From Microcebus murinus (Eukaryota > Chordata > Mammalia > Primates > Cheirogaleidae): 64,000 nucleotides of DNA. Shown here one piece after another: positions 35,001 to 59,472 of the stretch. Under the pieces are notes generated by a model. It worked only from the letters and a program-made list of their open reading frames with translations. It did no database searches and was not told where the DNA came from. Position numbers and translations under genes: made by a program. Where the stretch lies: contig NC_134119.1 of assembly GCF_040939455.1 (NCBI RefSeq), positions 632,501-696,500 on the forward strand, given 5' to 3'. Every line of letters begins with the position of its first letter. Within the stretch, counting starts at the first letter, position 1.

Positions 35001-35380
35001 TCCAGGATGGGACAGGGGCTGTGACCCGGGGCCTTGACCAGGGGGAAGGGGGAGGGGTATCCTGCGCCCCCCGCGGGGCTGAGGGCATCTCTGCCGCACT
35101 TGCGGAGCTTGGCTGGGGACACATCCTCCCGCTCCAGCCAGAACAGGGCCCCTGCTGTCCGCCCCTGCCCCGGTGGGGGGGCTCGAGCTATTCTGGGTCC
35201 CTAAGCTGGGTCCCATGTCGCCTGTCGAGCTGGTGCCAGCCTGCCGGGCAGGGGTGAGGGGAAGATGGCGCCGTCCCTGCCGGGAGGGGAGTGGGAGCTC
35301 GGGCCCTCTCCACGGCTGGCGGCGGCAGGTGGGGGTGGGGCGCAGTGTCCCTGGCCCAGGCTGGGGGGGGGGGTGGGGAG

Positions 35381-35395
35381 CAGCACCGAGGACAG
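35381..35395 (+). promoter_or_regulatory. RE1 (REST/NRSF) site in EEF1A2 intron 1
   Basis: CAGCACCGAGGACAG matches all 13 fixed positions of the RE1 core CAGCACCnnGGACAG. The following bases (GCCTGG against CGCC) fit less well. REST silences neuronal genes in non-neuronal cells, and EEF1A2 is neuron- and muscle-restricted. The 13 fixed bases would be expected about 0.002 times by chance in 64 kb on both strands. Confidence 0.65.
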
Positions 35396-35828
35396 GCCTG
35401 GAGAGCCGGGCGGCGTGACTCATCACCCAGGCGCAGGCTGGCCCTGGCTCGGCCGCGGTGCCTCTCCAGATGGAGGTGAGCCCCTCCGAGGAGCGAGGAG
35501 CGGGCTCCGTGGGCACCAACGCCCAGACGCCGGCGGCAGATTGGGCCGCTGGCTAAAGTGTGGGTGCGGGGAGTGCCCGCCTGTGCTTGCCACCTGGCTC
35601 CGCAGCGCCAGGCCCCGGGTTGGGGGGCTCTTCCCGCCCCACCAAATGTGGGGCGAAGTTTGTGGGCAAGAATGAGCTCCCACCTGCGCCAGGGCCAGCT
35701 CTGTGGGCTCCCCGGGGCTCCCTGTCACCTCTCTCCCTCCACCCTGGTCCCACAGAAGCACCACTCAGCACCCCTGTCCTGAGCCAGAGCACCCCAGGTC
35801 CTGCCAGCCCCTCCGCACGCCGGGCAGC

Positions 35829-43560
<7,732 letters not shown>

Positions 43561-43984
43561 CCCGGGACAGACGCAGACCCTCAGGGCGGGGCTGAGCGTT
43601 GGGGGATCTCTTTGAGAACCGGATAAGAGTTCACCATGAGTGACGGTCCCACACACACACAGGGCCGCGGGGACCCTGTGACCTCGGAGCCTGGTCTTGC
43701 TCCCCGTCCCAAGCCGGTGTCCCGTGGCTGGAGCCAGCGCCCGTCCCTCCTCCTGCCCAGCCCAGCCCAGCTCTTCAGCACGGGGCGTGCAGGGTCTCCA
43801 CCCTTGGAAACTGGGAGGCCGGAGGGCCTGGGTACGTCTGGGCCAGCCCGTGCCCTGACCATGCCGCCAGGGCGGGCGCTGCAGGACGCTGCTTTGCACC
43901 CTCTCTGCTCCTGGGAAGGCCCCGGCCCCGCCTGGTCTTCCTGCCGCAGACCACGCTGGGGGCGGGGTGAGCTGACCCCGGGGC

Positions 43985-44050
43985 TGCGCTCAGTGCTGAA
44001 GGTGAGGCCTCTCACCTGCGCTCAGTGCTGAAGGTGAGGCCTCTCACCTG
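43985..44050. repeat. 32-bp tandem duplication
   Basis: Two near-identical copies in direct orientation, each starting TGCGCTCAGTGCTGAAGG, at 43985 and 44017. Confidence 0.9.
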
Positions 44051-44172
44051 CAGCGGTGCGGGACTGTGGGGTCCTGCGGGCGCACTCAGGCGACTAGCGT
44101 CTTAGGGCTGCTGTGCCGATGACCACAAACACCATGGCTTCTGGGGGCCACTCAGAATCAGAATCACCCACC

Positions 44173-46465
<2,293 letters not shown>

Positions 46466-46479
46466 CACCTTCCCAGGGG

Positions 46480-46675
46480 AGCACCTACCTTGGGGAGGGG
46501 GAGCATCTGCCCTGGGGGGGGCGATGGGGGGAGCACCTGCCTAGGGAGCATCTGCCCTGGAGGGGGAGCATCTGCCCTGGGGGGGGGCGATGGAGGGAGC
46601 ACCTGCCTAGGGAGCACCTGCCCTGGAGGGGGAGCACCTGTCCTGGAGGGGGAGCACCTGCCCTGGGGGCATCCC
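46480..46675. repeat. GAGCACCTGCCCTGG minisatellite, 21-bp basic unit
   Basis: Variants of GAGCAYCTGCCCTGGAGGGG repeat about nine times. A longer unit of about 65 bp (containing CGATGG[A/G]GGGAGCACCTGCCTAGG) occurs twice, near 46502 and 46567. Confidence 0.88.
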
Positions 46676-46689
46676 CAGGATTAGGTGAG

Positions 46690-48869
46690 AGGATGCTTGT
46701 GTGGGAGGGTGTGCAGTGTCTGTGGTCGCTCTGCCTCTCCCACTGGCTATGTCTCCCTCTGGGAGCTGGACTTAAGCCGGGGCTGGGATGGAGGTGCAGT
46801 GGGGGGCGGGGGGCTTTCCCCACAGCAACCAGGCGGAGCTCTCTGTGGCTGAGGGCTGGCCCTCTGTGGCGTCAGCCCAGGGAGCCTGGTGGGCAGCCAG
46901 GACAGAGTCCCTGGGGAACTGGCACCCCCTGGCAGGGCTGAGGGCCCCAGAGGGCAGGTGGACTGGTGCTTGCACCCAGCTGGGGCACCGGGGCTGCTGT
47001 GTGGCCGGGGAGGACCCTGGCGCTCAGAGAGGTGGCCCTGCATGCTGGGCTGGTGAATAATTTAAACAGGATCCACTAGGACACCCAACTGTCAGCTTCA
47101 TCTGCACTTTGGGCCCTGCTGGAGCCAAAGGGCTGTGAGGCCCTGCTGAGCCGGCCGAATCTGATCCGTCCCCTGCCCTCGACTCCGCAGCACTCCCGCC
47201 CCGTCCCCCAGGTTCCCAGGGTGGTTGGACGGGCCGGTGCCCCGGGTGGTGACAGTCCTGGGTCTGAGCAGTGGCTTCTGGGCTCCTTTCCAAGGGGCGG
47301 GGGCCTCGTAGCAGGTGAGGGCCCAGCGATGGGACTTGGGATTTCTCCAGTGCTGAGACTATGGGAGTGACTGCACTGGTGGGTGACTGTGGGGGCCTTG
47401 GAGCAGGACTGCAGGCAGGGGGGGGTCCGTAGGGTGCGTGCACCACTGTAGACTTGCATGTCTGTGTGAGTGGGCTTGTGCACGCCTCTGTGTGGCCATG
47501 CGGGGGCCAGGGGAGGACTTGGTGGGTGTCCTGGAGCCCTTGGAAGGGGGAGTGCATGTGTGTGCATGCACATCAGTGTGTGTGTGTGTACATCTGTGCA
47601 TACATGTGCACCTGCCTGTGTATGGGTGTGTTTTGGCTCTGCCTGTGCTGCCAGGAGTCAGGGCTGAGTCCCTGGGAGGTGGGCCCTGGGTACCTGGTCC
47701 CAGGCAGGGCCAGGACAGCTGTCCCTGTCTTGGAGCCACGCAGGAGAAGCCAGCGCAGGGGAAGGGTGGGGCTGGCAGGTGCATGAGCCTGGAGGCAGGT
47801 CCTGGCTGCTTAGGGAGAGCCCTTCCCCACAAGATGGGTCACCCGGGAGCCTGTGGTCTTGGACGTCTCCGAGGCCGGCTGGTTTCCTGGCTTCATTCTG
47901 CTCCTGCTGTCTCGACTTGGGGGTCAGCTGGGGGAGGGGTGGAAAGGGGCTGGACTGCGATGACCCCCAGCCAGGACAGGTGAGGCTGAGAAGACTTCCT
48001 CAGGGCCCAGGCTTGGATGTGGGTGCCCCAGGCAGGGGCGGGAGGAGAAGAGAGGATTGAGGCCCTGCTGGGTGCAGGTGGGAGGAAGGAAGCCTTTTCC
48101 CCAGCTGGGACCCCCTCCTGCATTGGCTCACTCCGCTCTGGGTTCGGGGAGGGCAGCCATTCCTAGGAGCCCCTGGGTCTCACTCGAGGGTCTCACAGGA
48201 GCAGGGAGTGTGGCTGGGGGCCGGGCTTGCATGGTGGGCCTGGAGGGGTTGGTGGGGGGGGGACTGGCCTCCACTCTCTGGGCCTGTCTCCCCCAGGCCT
48301 CGGGGGTGCCGGCAGGTCTGAGAAGGGACCCTCTTCCTGCAGGCTTTCTGGAGGTGGGACGCTGCGTGGGGGTCCTGGGCTGGGCTTGTGCCCGCTCCGA
48401 GCCAGTGGGCCTGGCTTCCGGGTCCAGGGAGCCCACCTGGGCTCTGGCTGCGAGGCCGGTCAGCGTTTGAGGCTGGGCCCAGTCTCCAGCCCAGGCCAGC
48501 TGGGACTGCGGGTTCCAGGGCTCAGCTGCCCGGGGGGATGGGGGCAGGCGGAGCAGGGGTTGGAGGACACAGCTGGTGGGAAGGGGTGATGGGTGGGCGT
48601 GTAAAACTTCCCCCTCCTTCTCCTAGTCGGAGAAAACCTTCACCCCTTGGGGTGTGGGGAGGAACTGGATGGACGTTCCACAAACCTCTAGGCTTGGGGC
48701 CCTGGGTTAAGCGGCTCTTGCCTGCGGCCCTGCCCTCCCCGGAGGCTGAGGCTGCCTCCGCTGGGAGGTGGGGGCTCCTGGCACCCTAGGTGCCCTTCTG
48801 TGTCTCCCCATACCCAGGGTCCCCTCCTGGGTTCACGCGGTGGGAGCACGGCGCTCTCGGCCAGCTGGG
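46690..48869. other. Intergenic GC-rich sequence with a short TG/CA-rich tract
   Basis: About 47550-47640 is TG/CA-rich (TGTGTGTGTGTGTACATCTG). Otherwise unique sequence without recognised genes. Confidence 0.4.
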
Positions 48870-49110
48870 GCTGGTCACCTAGACTCTGACGCTTATGTGG
48901 CGCCTCTGCATGCCAGGCCTCTTTCCAAAAGCTTCGTAAGCCTCACGTGCTTCCACCATCGGCACACGCCTGTGCCGTATTTGCCATCAGCCCCATTTTA
49001 CAGGTAAAGAAACTGAGGCAGATGTAGAGTCACACACGCAGTTAACTCGTCAGTTGTGACTGAGCAGCGGCGAGATGATGTGAAGTAGCGTCTCTCAGCA
49101 AGCCACGAAC
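48870..49110. repeat. MIR-type ancient SINE fragment
   Basis: The segment contains CCCCATTTTACAGGTAAAGA and AACTGAGGCAGATGTAGAGT, the hallmark of the MIR core, with the central CATGCCAGGCCTCTTTCC upstream. Confidence 0.75.
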
Positions 49111-49279
49111 CAGCACGTGGGACGCCCGTGGCTGCTGTGCTGCACTCTGAGCCCTGGCAGGTGGGGCCCGCAGACTCTTGCCTTCCCAAAGTCCTTCCTG
49201 GGGGGGCTCGCCCTCCCGCCCACCGCCCAGACTCCTGCCTCCTCGTCCAGGAAGGTTCTGAACATTCTCCTCCCTGGCT

Positions 49280-49390
49280 TGGGTCCTCTCAGGAGCTAAT
49301 TACAAGAAAGACCATTTGTGCCATTTCATGCTAAGGTGTGAATGGCTGACATACCAGAGATATTTACATTTCAAGAAAGGCCGGGCTGGC
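49280..49390. promoter_or_regulatory. Candidate conserved non-coding element between EEF1A2 and KCNQ2
   Basis: An AT-balanced island in GC-rich surroundings, with GCTAATTACAAG and GATATTTACATTTC, no repeat hallmark and no open frame. Such islands near neuronal genes are often enhancers. This is inference; no alignment could be run. Confidence 0.25.
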
Positions 49391-49989
49391 CCCAGTGCAG
49401 GGGTGTTTATGGCTAGTTGATCACAACCAGTTGGAGATTTGTTTGTTCCTTTTCTACTCCGGCTGCTCCACTTAACCCGCCTTTGGGGGGAAAAGAGAAA
49501 AGGAAGGACATGGCGAAGGTAAACGTTGGTTTCTTACCTGCAGCTCCCGACATCTGGCTGCCCGGCCCCATGGGGGGGGGGCAGCCTCTCTGGCCTCTCC
49601 CGCTGGATGCCAGCAGCACCTGCCCCTCCGTCCGTCCTGACAACCAAAAATGTCTCCAGACATCACTAGACATCCCCAGGGGACCAAACCACCCCTGGGT
49701 GGGAGCGATTAGCCCCCAGGAAGTGCAGTCAGGGAAGGGCTGGTCCTGGTGGCCCAGCAAGTCCGGGCTCAGGGATGGGCAGATGGTTCTCCCTCAGCTG
49801 GGACACGAGGGAGGTGGCAGGAAACCGAGGAAGAGGGTGTGTCCACGCTGGGTGCCGGGTCACGTGGGCGCCTCCCGCTGTTTCCTGCACACTGCGTCTT
49901 TCGGGCTGGCCGGGTCCAGCCCTGGCCCTCCCTGGAGGTGGGAGTAGGACCCCCGCCCTCGCCAGGTGAGGGGTGTGAGGGCCTGCTGT

Positions 49990-50300
49990 GGCCAGCTGGG
50001 TGGCGACCACAAAACACCCTGGACCGGGTGACTCCATGACAGAAATTTATTTCTCATGGTTCTGAGGCCGGAGGTCGGAGGTCGAGGGTCGAGCACGGCA
50101 GGTGCCTTCCCGTGTCCTCATGCTGAGAGGAGTGAGTGCTTGCGTCTCTTCCTCCGAGGGCACCGATCCCCAGGAGGGCTCCACCCTTGTGACCTCATCC
50201 CCCCAAAGACCCCGGCTCCCAATCCCAATACCGTCATGTGGAGCTGTGGTTTCAATGTGTGGATTTCGGAGGACACAGACATTCAGGCCACAGCAGGCTC
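49990..50300. repeat. Old interspersed repeat fragment (family not assigned)
   Basis: CTCCATGACAGAAATTTATT, TCTCATGGTTCTGAGGCCGG and ACAGACATTCAGGCCACAGC are a familiar ancient mammalian repeat. It is the same family as the piece at 32330-32445. Confidence 0.65.
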
Positions 50301-50398
50301 CGAGTGGTCACTGGTCTGCTCCAGGCTCAGGTGAGCCCCGTGTGCCTCTTGGGGTGTGCCTCTCGGGGTGTCCGGCACCAGGTTGCCCCCCGCCCCGG

Positions 50399-50490
50399 CA
50401 GGAGCATGAGCTGCAGCCCCCTGCCCTGGCAGGAGCATGAGCTGCAGCCCCCTGCCCTGGCAGGAGAATGAGCCGCAGCCCCCCGCCCCG
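50399..50490. repeat. 31-bp tandem repeat, three copies
   Basis: Units begin CAGGAGCATGAGCTGCAGCC at 50399 and 50430, and a variant begins at 50461. Copies 1 and 2 are identical. Confidence 0.9.
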
Positions 50491-53400
50491 GCCGTGCTGG
50501 CGTCTGCTGGCGAGGGTGGCTCTTCGGGGCCACTGCAGAGCCCTGGTACTGGCCCAGGCTGACGTGTCCCGGGCTTGCTGGCCAGAGAAGCGTCTGGAGA
50601 CCTTGTCCTGGGGAGGGCAGGTGGAGGTGGAGACCCTGACAGCCCACGGGCCCTGCCCACGGCCAGACACCCTGTCCAAAGCCTCCTGGACGTCTGTCCG
50701 AGCCAGGCACTCAGAGGAGCAGGGCCAGCGGTGGGCGGGCAGCCAGGGCAGACGCCACGGCCTGTGCTCGGGCAGGATATCGCCGCTGCGCCGCGCTCTG
50801 CCGCCCACACCCTCCCGGCAGCCTGAGCACGCAGCCCTGGCCAGGCGGGGCCGCCGACGGGAGGCCCTGGCGCGTCCAGCACTAGGCCCGAGTGACAGTG
50901 ACGGAGTGGACGAGCACCTGCCCTGGGCTGGGCTGGGGGCTGCGGTGGCACCTGGGCCCCGAGCTGGGCACACCGGGCAGCGGGGAAGGGAGCAGTAGGG
51001 ACCAGAGCCCAGAGAGGGTGTTGGGGACAGTCCAGCCCCAGGAAGCGGCTGGGCAGGGCCCGCCTGAGAAGACGCAGGGTGTCCCCAACACCAGCAGAGG
51101 GAACAGCACCCACCAGGGCTGCTTCCCCCGCCCGAGTGGCACCCAGGTGGTCGTCTTCCTGGGTCGGGGCAGAGGGGCGCGGCGCAGCGTGGAGCGAGTG
51201 GCCGGGCAGGACACGGTGAAGAAAGTAGCCGTGTAGCCACCTGGCTGGCGCGAGCGCACCCCAAGAGCGCCGGGGGCCTCCGCTCCCCACGATTTACCTG
51301 CTGCAGAGCAGGACGCTGGTCACAGCTTCTTCCTTTGCCCGAAGGCGCAGGAGGGGCGTGGGGGAGGCCACGTGCAAACCCTCGGCCCGACGGCAGCCCC
51401 TGGCAGCCCCTTTCCGGACGCTGCCACGGCCACCTTCACCATCACGGACGACCACGGACCACGGGAGGAGTCCAGGTGTCTGGGTGGTTGAGAAATGCAA
51501 GTCAACACCCTCATGCAATTATCTGGCTTGCCTGGGGCCAGGGAAGCTTGTTGAGAGCTCCGGTCCTTTAAAAAAAACTATAAATTAAATTTTTATTGAC
51601 TTCGGTGTAAGATGTTAAAAAAAAAAATCAATGCTTTCATAATCTCAAATCTTTTCCGCATGTCCCTGCTCCCCTGCAGCTGGACGGACACAGCTTTCCT
51701 TCCCCTAATAACGGAAAATTCCGGAGGGGGAGAGCGTGCTGGCCCTGTCTGTCTGGTGGGTACCTACTTTTTTTTTTTTAATTTTTACTATTTTAATACA
51801 TCTTTATTCTCGGCTCTATTTTTCTGGTGGGTACTGCCTATTGTCCAAACTGCAAGATTAAAACAGCAGGAGCTCTGAGCCGGGTTAAGTGATTGAGAAC
51901 CCGTCTCTTCTCATTTCCCCAAATTAAGTCTCATTTCTTGGCTGGTGGAGCTCTCGCCTCTGGGTCATCTGTTTCCCTGCAGGGGAGGGAGTGGGAGGAG
52001 CTCCCTCCTTTCCTCCTGGGGCAGACAGGGAGGGATGAGACAGGAAGCTTGGCTTCTTGGTGCCCAGCATGCCGCTGTCTACAGAGGCCACAGGCGGAGG
52101 AACTCAGGTGTGGCTGCACACCTGGACACAGGTAGCATCTGCGTGGTGGCTCAGTGTCAACACAGCACACACTGGGGTGGTGCCATCATGGGCTCCAGCA
52201 GCCGCCTCTACCTGCACTGTGGATACGCCCTGCATGGCTCACGGTGGTTCTCAGCCAAGGGCAGCCCGTGCGGCATTGCGACTCAGGTCCCTGTGTGTGT
52301 GTCCCAGGGTTCCAGCGCTGATCTGCGAGACCAGGGTGGTGGCCCACCAGGGTGGCACCCCCACCTGAGCGAGAGCAGAGAAGCGCGATGCAGGCGGTAC
52401 TGAGTGTGGTCCCCGAGCTGCGCCAAGGCAGCCACTGACCGTGGGCCCTACCTGTGGGCATGGTCCGGGGCACCTGGGAGCAGGAAATCACAGCCCCTCG
52501 CTCGAGCTTCTTGATGGGGCAGGATGCACGGGAGGACTTTGGGGCTGATGGGGATTTGCGATGGCTCAGCGCTGAGCTCTCTGGCTGCGACCACCAGTTC
52601 TGTCGGTTCAATAGTTCATTTCTGCGGCTGCTTGGTGCAGCGGGCGATCTGGCTGGTTCCCTGCTGGTACAGCCAGGAGGTCACATGCCCCAGCAGAGGA
52701 GAAGAGGGAAGTCGGCTGGGCTTGGGAGCTTCCCAGGGAGAGACTGTGCTGAAAGGACAGCGGCCGTGGATGTCCAGGCCACCGGGCGAAAGCCGTCCCC
52801 CCAGCTGGAGCCGGGCGTCGTGTGCGGCTGAATTTTTCCACTCATCCTCCCTGGAATCCTGTCGATGCGGTCTTGGCAAAGATTGAGCCTGAAAGCTTTT
52901 CCCTTCTATTTTTAAATAAATGGAATTCCTGCTGCTTGCACGAGATTCACCCTAACCGGGCATCTGCACGACCCTGCACGCTTCACCTGGTGCGGGTGGG
53001 GTGGGGCAGCACGTGGGTGCCCAGGTTGCTGACAGCGTACAGCCCATGGGTGCGCAAGACGCAGAATTAAAAGCATAAATGATTAATGAGCCAGCTCTTT
53101 GAAAGGACATCCTAAACAAAGGAAGTGAAGATTTTCGAACCTTGATGCAGGATTCACCTTCCAGAACCTTCAGGGAGGGGGCACAGCTGCTGGCGCAGAC
53201 GCCATGGGCAGGCGAGAGTGGCGGTCTGCCTGCGTCCGGAGCTGGCCCCTGGGCCCGGCTGTGGCCCTTCACAGCTGCCCCAGGAGACCTGGCTCCCCCA
53301 GACCTCAGGGGTGCATTCTCCTTTTTTCTGAAAAATAAGTGTGTTTGTCTCTCCCCGGTGTCCTGGAACACGCGGGAGCCCCAGACCCTGCTCCTGTCTC

Positions 53401-54156
53401 TGGGCTGGTGCATCTGCTGCAGTGAAACCCAGGAATCTCTTTCCCCTCATTCTCCTCGAGCCAGCCCTCACCACGGGCCCCGCTTTGCTCTGATAACCAA
53501 ACCCGGGACGCCTGTTTCCCAGGAGGGACCATGCCCAGCTCGGGAACTGCCCAGGTGGTGCCTGGTCATCTGGGGCTTCCCCATGACAGATCGAGGTAGC
53601 TCAGCCCTTCCGGAGGTTACACGTTTGAGCTGTGGTTGCTTTGTCCTGTGTCTGGCGAGTGTGAAGGAGGGTCATCGCCCAGAGGCTGAGGAGGAAGAAA
53701 TTGCCAGCGGTGCAGGATGCAGGCAGTGCCTCCTTCCTTTTGCACCAGGAGGTCTCCCGCCACCCCTGAAGGCTGGCGCAGTGCCACCTCCCTTGACCCA
53801 GGCCTGGGGTTGGCTCGGGAGGCTGGGGGCCATGAAATTGGTAGAAACTGCAGCTGTGTGGGGGACAAGCCCACTTAACGCTGGTCATTACAGCCAATGA
53901 CAGCCAATGTGCTGGCATGGAAGCAGGGAGGTGGAGGATCAGGCATGTGCCCAGGGATGTCCCGTGTGTGTGTCACATGTGCACATGCTTGTGTGAGCTG
54001 CAATCTGTCCCCAACATTCTAGATAATTTACAAAGTAGCTGCCTGCATCGACCCCCATGCTTTCAGTCTAATTAAAAAGACAACAACAACAAACCCCATG
54101 GCCACTAGCTCTGTAAAGAAGGGCTGACCGTGTGACAGGGTTAGCACTGTTTATTT
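50491..54156. other. Intergenic sequence upstream of KCNQ2
   Basis: GC-rich with two AT-rich patches (51560-51920 and 52850-53130). The second contains GCATAAATGATTAATGAGCC, a homeobox-like cluster, and no repeat hallmark. No gene is recognised; the open frames are short or overlapping. Confidence 0.4.
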
Positions 54157-56000
<1,844 letters not shown>

Positions 56001-57789
56001 GAGCGATTCTGGAAAGGCCGGGCAGGATGGAGTTCTGGGGTCAGGGGCCGTTCGGGAGGCCGGGGAGGCCCCAGCTGGGTTGCATCAGCCCCTCCCCCGC
56101 AGCACGGGGAGTGGTGGACCCCAGCCCCCTTCTCAGCGTGAGAGGCCCCTCCCCGCGGCCCTGCGCCGAACAAAGGCCGGCGGGGAGGGAGGGCGGCGCT
56201 GCGGTCCTGCGCCGGGTCTGGGCTCCAGGACCCTCGCGCTGGGCACCCGCACCTCCCAAGTGAGGGCGGCGGGGGAGGGGCTGGCCTCCCTCCCCATCCT
56301 CCAAGCCTCTCTCTCCCTCTCCGGCTGGGGTGAGCTTCAGGGTTGCCGAAGTGGGGGAGGGGTCCCACCATTACCTCCCCCACCCCAGCCGCTGGCGAGG
56401 GCAGCTGACCCCTGGGTGCCCGCACCCATCCCTGCCCGGCCTGACTGTCCCCCACCCGCCCCCCAGCGCAGCTCTGACCCATGTCTGCAGCTGCCTCCGT
56501 GCACTCTCTGGCCCCTCCTTGGCGGAGCGGAGACCCTGCAGGAGGAGGGGCTGCGGCTGTCCCGGCGCCAGCCCCGACCCAGAAGGACCTAGAAACGCTG
56601 TGCTGCCTCCCCGGGCCTGGCGCTCCGCGCACTGCCGCCTCCTGGCGCGGGGAGGCGGGGGCGGCCCCGACCCGCACGCGTGAGCCCGTGGGTGTTCCGT
56701 GTGGCATTTGCACGAGTCGCTGCGTGTGGGAGTGCGTGTGCGGCCTGCGCGGTTTGCGCGCACAGCCCCCGAGCACGAGGGCTGTGCTCTCCCATCCCAG
56801 CCGAGCCGGGACTCGGCCATTTTGTGTGAAAGAGGCATTTTGGGATGGGAGTGCGGAGCGCATTCTGGGAAATGGTCTCTGCGAGCGCCCACTGGACAGA
56901 GAGGGCGTGTGCTGGACAGACCCTCCGTGCAATGTGGTGGGGCAGGGCTTTGGGCCGGGGGAAGGTCCCAGAAGGGGGATGCAGGAGAGGGACCTGGGGG
57001 AGCCCGCAGCCTTGGGAGGGCCCCTGGGCTCACCCCAGTCCTGCACCCAGTCAGCACACCTGCGAGTCCTGAGACTCCCAAGGAAGGGCTGGGCCTGGGG
57101 CGGCAGTGCTGGGAGCGCCAGCCTCACCTGGTCCCCACCTGGCAGGAGGCCAGGAGCGGCTCCCAGTGGGACTGGCCCTGGTCAGCCAGCTCCTGGCCTG
57201 CGGTGGCTCCTGGGAGGTGAACAGGACAGAGCCCAACCCCCTACGGCCACCTGCCAGGGTGGCCCTGGGCCCAGCGGTCAGTGCCCCACTCCGCATCCGA
57301 CCCATGTTCCTGCTGACCAAGGCTGGGTTCTGCTTTGGGTCCACCGGGCTGGGTGTGGGCGTCCCTGGTCTGCGGTATTTCCTCGGGCTCCCCTCTGGGC
57401 CAAGAGCCCTCTGTGTGGCCACTTCCTGCCCGGGCCTGCGTTGGTCAAGCCCCTCCATCCCTCCTGCCTGTCTCCTGCCTCCTGACAGCTGCAGCATCAG
57501 CACTTGAGCAGATCGTGGGGAGCCCTGCGCTTGTGGGGGGTTGTGTCGTCTCCACCTGGGCATCCCCAAGCCAGGACGGGCTTCTCTGCAGAGCAGCTCT
57601 GCCCCTTCTGGGTGAGACCCTCAGCATCGGGGGCTGCCTGGCCTCAGCCTGCTCAGGCCTCTGCTGGGCTCTTCTGCTGTGTGCACAGGGCTTCCTCCGC
57701 TCCTGCAGGGCGGCTGGGACTCAGGGGAGGCGGCCCCACTAGGTTTTCTCTGGAGGTGGGCAGGAGGGAGCAGGGGCTCTGGAACTGAC

Positions 57790-57880
57790 TCTCAGTTGGA
57801 CACTTGGATCTGGTCTCAGAAGCTCTGTAAGCCTCAGTTTTTCCATCTGTAAAGTGGGGACAGCTGCCTGCCCCTAGGGT
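57790..57880. repeat. MIR-type ancient SINE fragment in KCNQ2 intron 1
   Basis: AGCCTCAGTTTTTCCATCTG and TAAAGTGGGGACAGC are the usual inverted MIR core. Confidence 0.7.
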
Positions 57881-59472
57881 ACACAGAGACCATTGAGGGC
57901 ACCCAGCAGGCCCTCTGTGAAGGGAGCGCTTCTCAGCACCCTCCGCAGACCCCAGGCGTGGAATCCTCCCGTTCTGGGTCCTGGGACCCAGCTCCACTGA
58001 GACTTCCCGAGGGTGTGCCCCTTGTTCCCTGCCTGGCCCGCCTGGACTGGCCCATGTTGTGCAATGGGTATCATTTGGTTTGTTTATTCGTGTCCTGATG
58101 ATGGAGCTGAGCTGGGCCTGGGGTGGCCGGTGGGGGCTGGGGTTCTGCAGCTGCTGTGCTCGGCTGGAAGCGAGTCCCCTCTGGTCACCTGCCTCCTGCC
58201 TGTTGCCACCAAAGTCTGGCTTCTGAGAAGTCCGGTTGTGCCAGCATCTCCGGGTGTCCCTTGGGGACAAAGGTGGAGAGGGAGGCTGTGCCCTACACCC
58301 CCAGGGCTCGGTGGGTGTTGGGCCAGGCCCACGGGCGGCTTCTGCTCTTCAGAAGGGACTTTCTTTGCTGGTGGGCTCTGCGAGGCCACGGCCATCTCCC
58401 ACTCCGCTGTGAAGGTCCCCAGAACCTGTTCTGGACACAGCGGGCTTCCCCGAGTCAGAAGTGGGTGGAGAATCCGCCCTTGGCTGGGGTTGGGGGGCGA
58501 GGCGTGGACTCTCCTCTGCCAGCCCCACAGAGGGGGTGTGAGCCACAGAACAGGCCCCAAACTGGGCGTATGTGTCCCCGTGGGGAGCTCCCTGGGGTGT
58601 CCCAGCGCCATGGGGGGTCTTTCTGGAGCCCGAGTTGGGCGCCAGCCTTGTTCCAGTCTTGTGCACAGGGCGAGAGCCGGGCAGTCACTCCCCACGAGCC
58701 AGGAGTGGGAGGGGGGCCGCACCTGTGTTCCCGCCGTGTGCCGGTCTCACTGCACACCTGCAGGGGGTCAGATGGCCCCGTTTTTACTGAGGGGAAACCG
58801 AGGCCAACACAGGTTTTGGGAGCCCCAGAACTGTCCTGCAGACTGAAGGGGGGTCCCAGCCTCGGAGCTGAGGGCTTAGGGTGTGTGGCTAGACCTTCCC
58901 AGTGCACGGGCCGCTCGGATTGAGTCTGAAACAGGCCAGAGGGAGACTCTGGCTCAGGGGGGTCTCCCTGGGCTGGGCCCAAACGGTGTCCTGTCCGGGT
59001 GACCTCCAGAGGCTGCAAGGTCTCAGGGTCCTGTGGCCATGGCCATGTCACAGCAGTGAGTGGGCGTCCTGCAGAGGTGGGACGGAGCGAGCCACACCTG
59101 TAGGTGCTGTGCATGTGGCCCTCAGTGACCCGAGGAGGTGCTGGCCCCCTGCACCCCGCTAAGCTCTGCTGCTGGCCTGGGAGGGCCAGTTGGGGGTCTC
59201 CAGGCCTGGTGGTGGGTCTTGGCTGCCTTTGAGGGGCAGGTGCAGGCCTGGCTGTGCCCGACAGGGGCAGAGGGGCCACCTCAGGGCAGGGTCTAGGCTG
59301 CTGACGGAGCACTTTGTGCCGAGAGGCCTGAGTCCCTGAACGGCCAGGTCTCTGCTGCTTGCTGGTCGGTCGGAGCCTCCCTGCAGCTCCGGGCAGGAGA
59401 CGTCTATTGATTGAAGAGTTGAAGAATTTTATGGAAATTTCCCAAAAGGCGAAAGTGCCTCAGAGGGTTGTG

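Noticed and set aside
34044..35519. 491-codon minus-strand open frame over the EEF1A2 promoter
   Set aside because: It coincides with the CpG island and 5' UTR of EEF1A2; its composition is low-complexity and no homologue is recognised.
57918..57945. REST-like site in KCNQ2 intron 1 (CTCAGCACCCTCCGCAGA)
   Set aside because: Only the left half fits the RE1 core; the right half has too many mismatches.
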